From: Knufia peltigerae
Taxonomy: Eukaryota; Ascomycota; Eurotiomycetes; Chaetothyriales; Trichomeriaceae
Reading direction: 5' to 3'
DNA: 64,000 nt
Assembly: GCA_030247855.1 (NCBI GenBank)
Contig: JAPDRN010000029.1
Span: forward strand, 186,001-250,000
The position numbers and the translations under genes were made by a program. Positions 63,801 through 64,000 of this stretch are shown piece by piece. The notes below the pieces were generated by a model. It saw only the letters and a program-made list of their open reading frames with translations. It searched no databases and was not told where the DNA came from. How positions within the stretch are numbered: position 1 is the first letter of the stretch; each line of letters begins with the position of its first letter.

Positions 63801-64000
63801 GGCGGTGGTGACACTGGTAACGATTGTATTGGTACCTCCCTTCGACACGGTGCTAAGTCTATCACAAACTTTGAACTTCTGCCACAGCCTCCACCGGAGC
63901 GTGCTCGCGACAACCCATGGCCTCAGTGGCCAAGAATCTACCGTGTAGACTATGGCCACACTGAAGTCAAGCAACATTATGGCAAAGATCCTCGCGAGTA
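57911..64000 (+). CDS. Glutamate synthase, NADH-dependent GOGAT (partial, runs off the right edge)
   Basis: Exons 57911-58086, 58145-61532, 61579-63096 and 63147 to the window end; all introns GT-AG. The start at 57911 opens MGLSTVESHKQENE. The propeptide is short; Cys53 in KDACGVGF is the N-terminal nucleophile of the class II glutamine amidotransferase domain, exposed after processing. The amidotransferase domain spans to about residue 450, then the central domain and the FMN domain. The 3Fe-4S cysteines lie in GCIMMRKCHLNTCPVG (Cys1183, 1189 and 1194), the middle one at an exon junction. The beta-like part starts near WAELSSR, with Fe-S cysteines in MDCGVPFCQSETGCP and nucleotide-binding motifs IIGSGPAGLAAA and VIGGGDTGND. 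The enzyme makes two glutamates from glutamine and 2-oxoglutarate. Introns 2 and 3 share a near-identical block. Confidence 0.96.
61543..61577 (+). repeat. Shared intronic 35-mer, copy 1 (glutamate synthase intron 2)
   Basis: This 35-nt block inside intron 2 (61533-61578) matches 63109-63143 inside intron 3 at 32 of 35 positions. The block covers the branch-point sequence gtgctaacata. The three differences are all C/T. Confidence 0.85.
63109..63143 (+). repeat. Shared intronic 35-mer, copy 2 (glutamate synthase intron 3)
   Basis: Second copy of the block, in intron 3 (63097-63146), 1.5 kb downstream of copy 1. It begins at acgttcc and ends at the branch and tract just before the acceptor. 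Confidence 0.85.

Noticed and set aside
1..64000. tRNA, rRNA or transposon content
   Set aside because: Visual search found no tRNA-like cloverleaf, no B-box pair in proper spacing, and no reverse transcriptase, transposase or long terminal repeats; a tRNA scan could still change this.

Overview
This is a gene-dense chromosomal segment from a filamentous ascomycete (Pezizomycotina). The signs are short spliceosomal introns (about 44 to 91 bp) with recognisable branch sites, a fungal Zn2Cys6 regulator, a bZIP/DUF3425 regulator, a fungal SEY1 and a complex I subunit that Saccharomycotina yeasts such as S. cerevisiae lack. Gene content feels like Eurotiomycetes, perhaps Chaetothyriales, but that placement is an impression and was not tested. 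No rRNA, tRNA, CRISPR or recognisable transposon was seen.

Layout. 1-1.6 kb: the N-terminal part of a 3-hydroxyacyl-CoA dehydrogenase fused to a YWTD-like beta-propeller, running off the left edge. 2.4-11.5 kb: a run of extracellular proteins (GPI-type wall protein, a possible tiny secreted protein, a six-cysteine small secreted protein, a PhoA-type alkaline phosphatase and a GH43 glycosidase). 12.3-20.6 kb: aquaglyceroporin, bZIP/DUF3425 regulator, acetate kinase, DUF3669 protein and an EthD-like protein. 21.2-28 kb: complex I NDUFA8 subunit, SEY1 GTPase and a LysM/lysozyme-like secreted protein. 28.8-36.6 kb: a disordered unknown protein, a Zn2Cys6 regulator and an oxidosqualene cyclase. 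36.9-41 kb: SPO11, UBC7 and M18 aspartyl aminopeptidase. 41.5-48 kb: an unknown coiled-coil protein, a questin-oxidase-like protein, a methyltransferase-like protein and an unknown protein. 48.5-54.7 kb: APC8/CDC23, BET1 and an APC15-like protein. 54.7-57.9 kb is gene-poor and leads into NADH-glutamate synthase, which runs off the right edge.

Most genes are single-copy housekeeping genes from unrelated pathways, so this is not a biosynthetic gene cluster. The functional groupings that stand out are the run of secreted proteins and the two anaphase-promoting-complex subunits about 2 kb apart.

The most interesting observations are: two introns of the glutamate synthase gene that share a 35-nt block differing at only three C/T positions, which suggests intron duplication, gene conversion or introner-like spread; a SPO11 gene in which one exon junction cannot be joined in frame by any GT-AG or GC-AG intron, as if one base were missing at a splice donor; two GC-AG introns in unrelated genes that begin with the same nine bases; and a recurring intergenic 9-mer TACTCCGTA. 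Exon boundaries were worked out by hand from reading frame, splice consensus and remembered family conservation; no alignment or database search was run.
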